From Nanobdellota archaeon (GTDB lineage: Archaea; Nanobdellota; Nanobdellia; Pacearchaeales; GW2011-AR1), in contig JADFNI010000044.1 of assembly GCA_022563455.1 (NCBI GenBank), positions 1 through 6,422 of the forward strand: 6,422 nucleotides of DNA. Direction: 5' to 3'. Below are positions 5,831 to 6,422 of the stretch, piece after piece (within the stretch, counting starts at the first letter, position 1; each line of letters begins with the position of its first letter). The notes beneath the pieces were generated by a model. That model saw only the letters and a list, made by a program, of their open reading frames with translations, was not told the origin of the DNA and searched no databases. A program made the translations under genes and the position numbers.

Positions 5831-5881
5831 ATGGAGGAATTAGTAAAGAAAAATATGCTTATACCTTCTTCCCATCTTTAA
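5831..5881 (+). other. 16-codon reading frame, possible remnant of a further operon gene
   Basis: ATG GAG GAA starts one base after the glycosyltransferase stop and reads MEELVKKNMLIPSSHL before a TAA. The junction ATAACATGG (5826-5834) is identical to the junction before the glycosyltransferase (4304-4312). It overlaps the 3' end of the convergent gene. It could be the stub of a coupled gene lost by rearrangement, a tiny peptide or chance; there is no independent support. Confidence 0.15.
5845..5853 (-). terminator. T-rich tract after the minus-strand gene
   Basis: On the minus strand, TTTTTCTTT follows the TAA stop (5859-5861) by five bases. This is the expected position for an archaeal T-tract terminator in this short convergent gap. 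The tract is short and the region AT-rich, so the call is weak. Confidence 0.3.
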
Positions 5882-6422
5882 ACTTTAATTTTCCTTTATG
5901 ATAAATTTCCCCACCTATAAAATTATCAATATCAACTGATATATATTCTCCTTCTAAACGTATTATTCCTCCTAACATTCTAAACCCAGTATCCACCCCA
6001 GTATTTCCCTCTATAATTATTTCTCCCCCTTTCATATGGTCACCTAAATCTGATTCAACATTTCCTTTAATTATTAGTTTTCCACTCTCCATTTCATATC
6101 CTATCCCACCATCACAATTTCCATCAATAGTCACAGTTCTTCCTTTATTTCGATATCCTAACAAAGGTAATGGATCTTTTATTAGATTTACTGGAAGATA
6201 AATGTCAGTGGCATGACTATAATTAATAAGTGCAGACAAATAAATTCCTATTTTTTCATTTTCAGTATTAGCTGGAAGATTTTGGGAAAGATAAAGAAAA
6301 AATTGTAAAACCTCTTTTTCAGTATAAGAATAAGGCTCAGGAATTAATTTTCCACATTCATTATAAAAATAAGCATACGCATCTCGATCATCAAAGCCAT
6401 CTTCATAATCTTCAATTCGTTT
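5859..6422 (-). CDS. GXGXG beta-helix repeat protein (GltB C-terminal/FwdC-like fold), 5' end beyond the window
   Basis: The minus-strand frame is open from the right edge to the TAA at 5859-5861, giving 187 visible residues; the TTG at 6239-6237 is an internal Leu, not the start. The first ~95 visible residues are acidic and helix-like (EDYEDGFDDRDAYAYFYNE, then TEKEVLQFFLYLSQNL). Then come four 19-residue repeats with the pattern GN, six residues, G, two residues, M, then GG and alternating hydrophobics (for example GNVESDLGDHMKGGEIII). This is the GXGXG right-handed beta-helix found at the C-terminus of glutamate synthase and in formylmethanofuran dehydrogenase subunit C. Neither enzyme's catalytic domain is visible, so this is probably a stand-alone structural use of the fold. 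The fourth repeat is degenerate (DIDNFI in place of G-x-x-M). It runs convergent to the surface operon, with no sign of shared function. No signal peptide can be judged. Confidence 0.7.
   Translation of the reverse strand, partial: KRIEDYEDGFDDRDAYAYFYNECGKLIPEPYSYTEKEVLQFFLYLSQNLPANTENEKIGIYLSALINYSHATDIYLPVNLIKDPLPLLGYRNKGRTVTIDGNCDGGIGYEMESGKLIIKGNVESDLGDHMKGGEIIIEGNTGVDTGFRMLGGIIRLEGEYISVDIDNFIGGEIYHKGKLKFKDGKKV

Noticed and set aside
1..6422. CRISPR array, insertion sequence or phage genes
   Set aside because: I saw no regularly spaced repeats, transposase or integrase motifs, or terminal inverted repeats anywhere on either strand.

Overview
The window looks like a piece of an AT-rich archaeal genome, most likely a small-genome DPANN lineage of the Woesearchaeota/Pacearchaeota kind. 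This is inferred from the archaeosortase with PEFG-type C-terminal sorting signals, from TATA boxes sitting 28-29 nt upstream of ATG codons (leaderless transcripts), and from the lack of clear Shine-Dalgarno sites. No rRNA or other marker gene is present, so the lineage call is soft.

Layout. Positions 2-745 (+) hold the C-terminal part of a multi-membrane-span GT-C type glycosyltransferase that begins outside the window. Next come two tandem, paralogous small exported proteins (797-1231 and 1285-1779). They share a near-identical signal peptide, a near-identical promoter and a 25-residue PEFG sorting signal, but have unrelated-looking middles. An archaeosortase/exosortase-family transpeptidase-like protein follows (1809-2762) with its Cys, Arg and His all visible; its TATA box starts on the base after the second substrate's stop codon. 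Then comes a 492-residue membrane-anchored, cysteine-free, strand-rich exoprotein of unknown function (2829-4307). One base after its stop starts a second GT-C family protein (4309-5829). A convergent gene (5859-6422, minus strand, its 5' end beyond the window) encodes a GXGXG beta-helix repeat protein.

How the genes fit together (inference): positions 2-5829 read as a cell-surface maturation island. The two PEFG proteins would be exported, recognised at the PEFG motif by the archaeosortase, cut and probably transferred to another anchor. The flanking GT-C proteins would supply sugars for lipid carriers or surface proteins, and the 492-residue protein would be a surface partner. The minus-strand gene looks unrelated.

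Start corrections matter here. ATG 797 (not 752), ATG 1809 (not TTG 1797) and ATG 2829 (not GTG 2799) agree with the TATA positions. The minus-strand gene is open through to the right edge, so the TTG at 6239 is internal. All gaps between genes are under 70 bases and hold promoters and little else.
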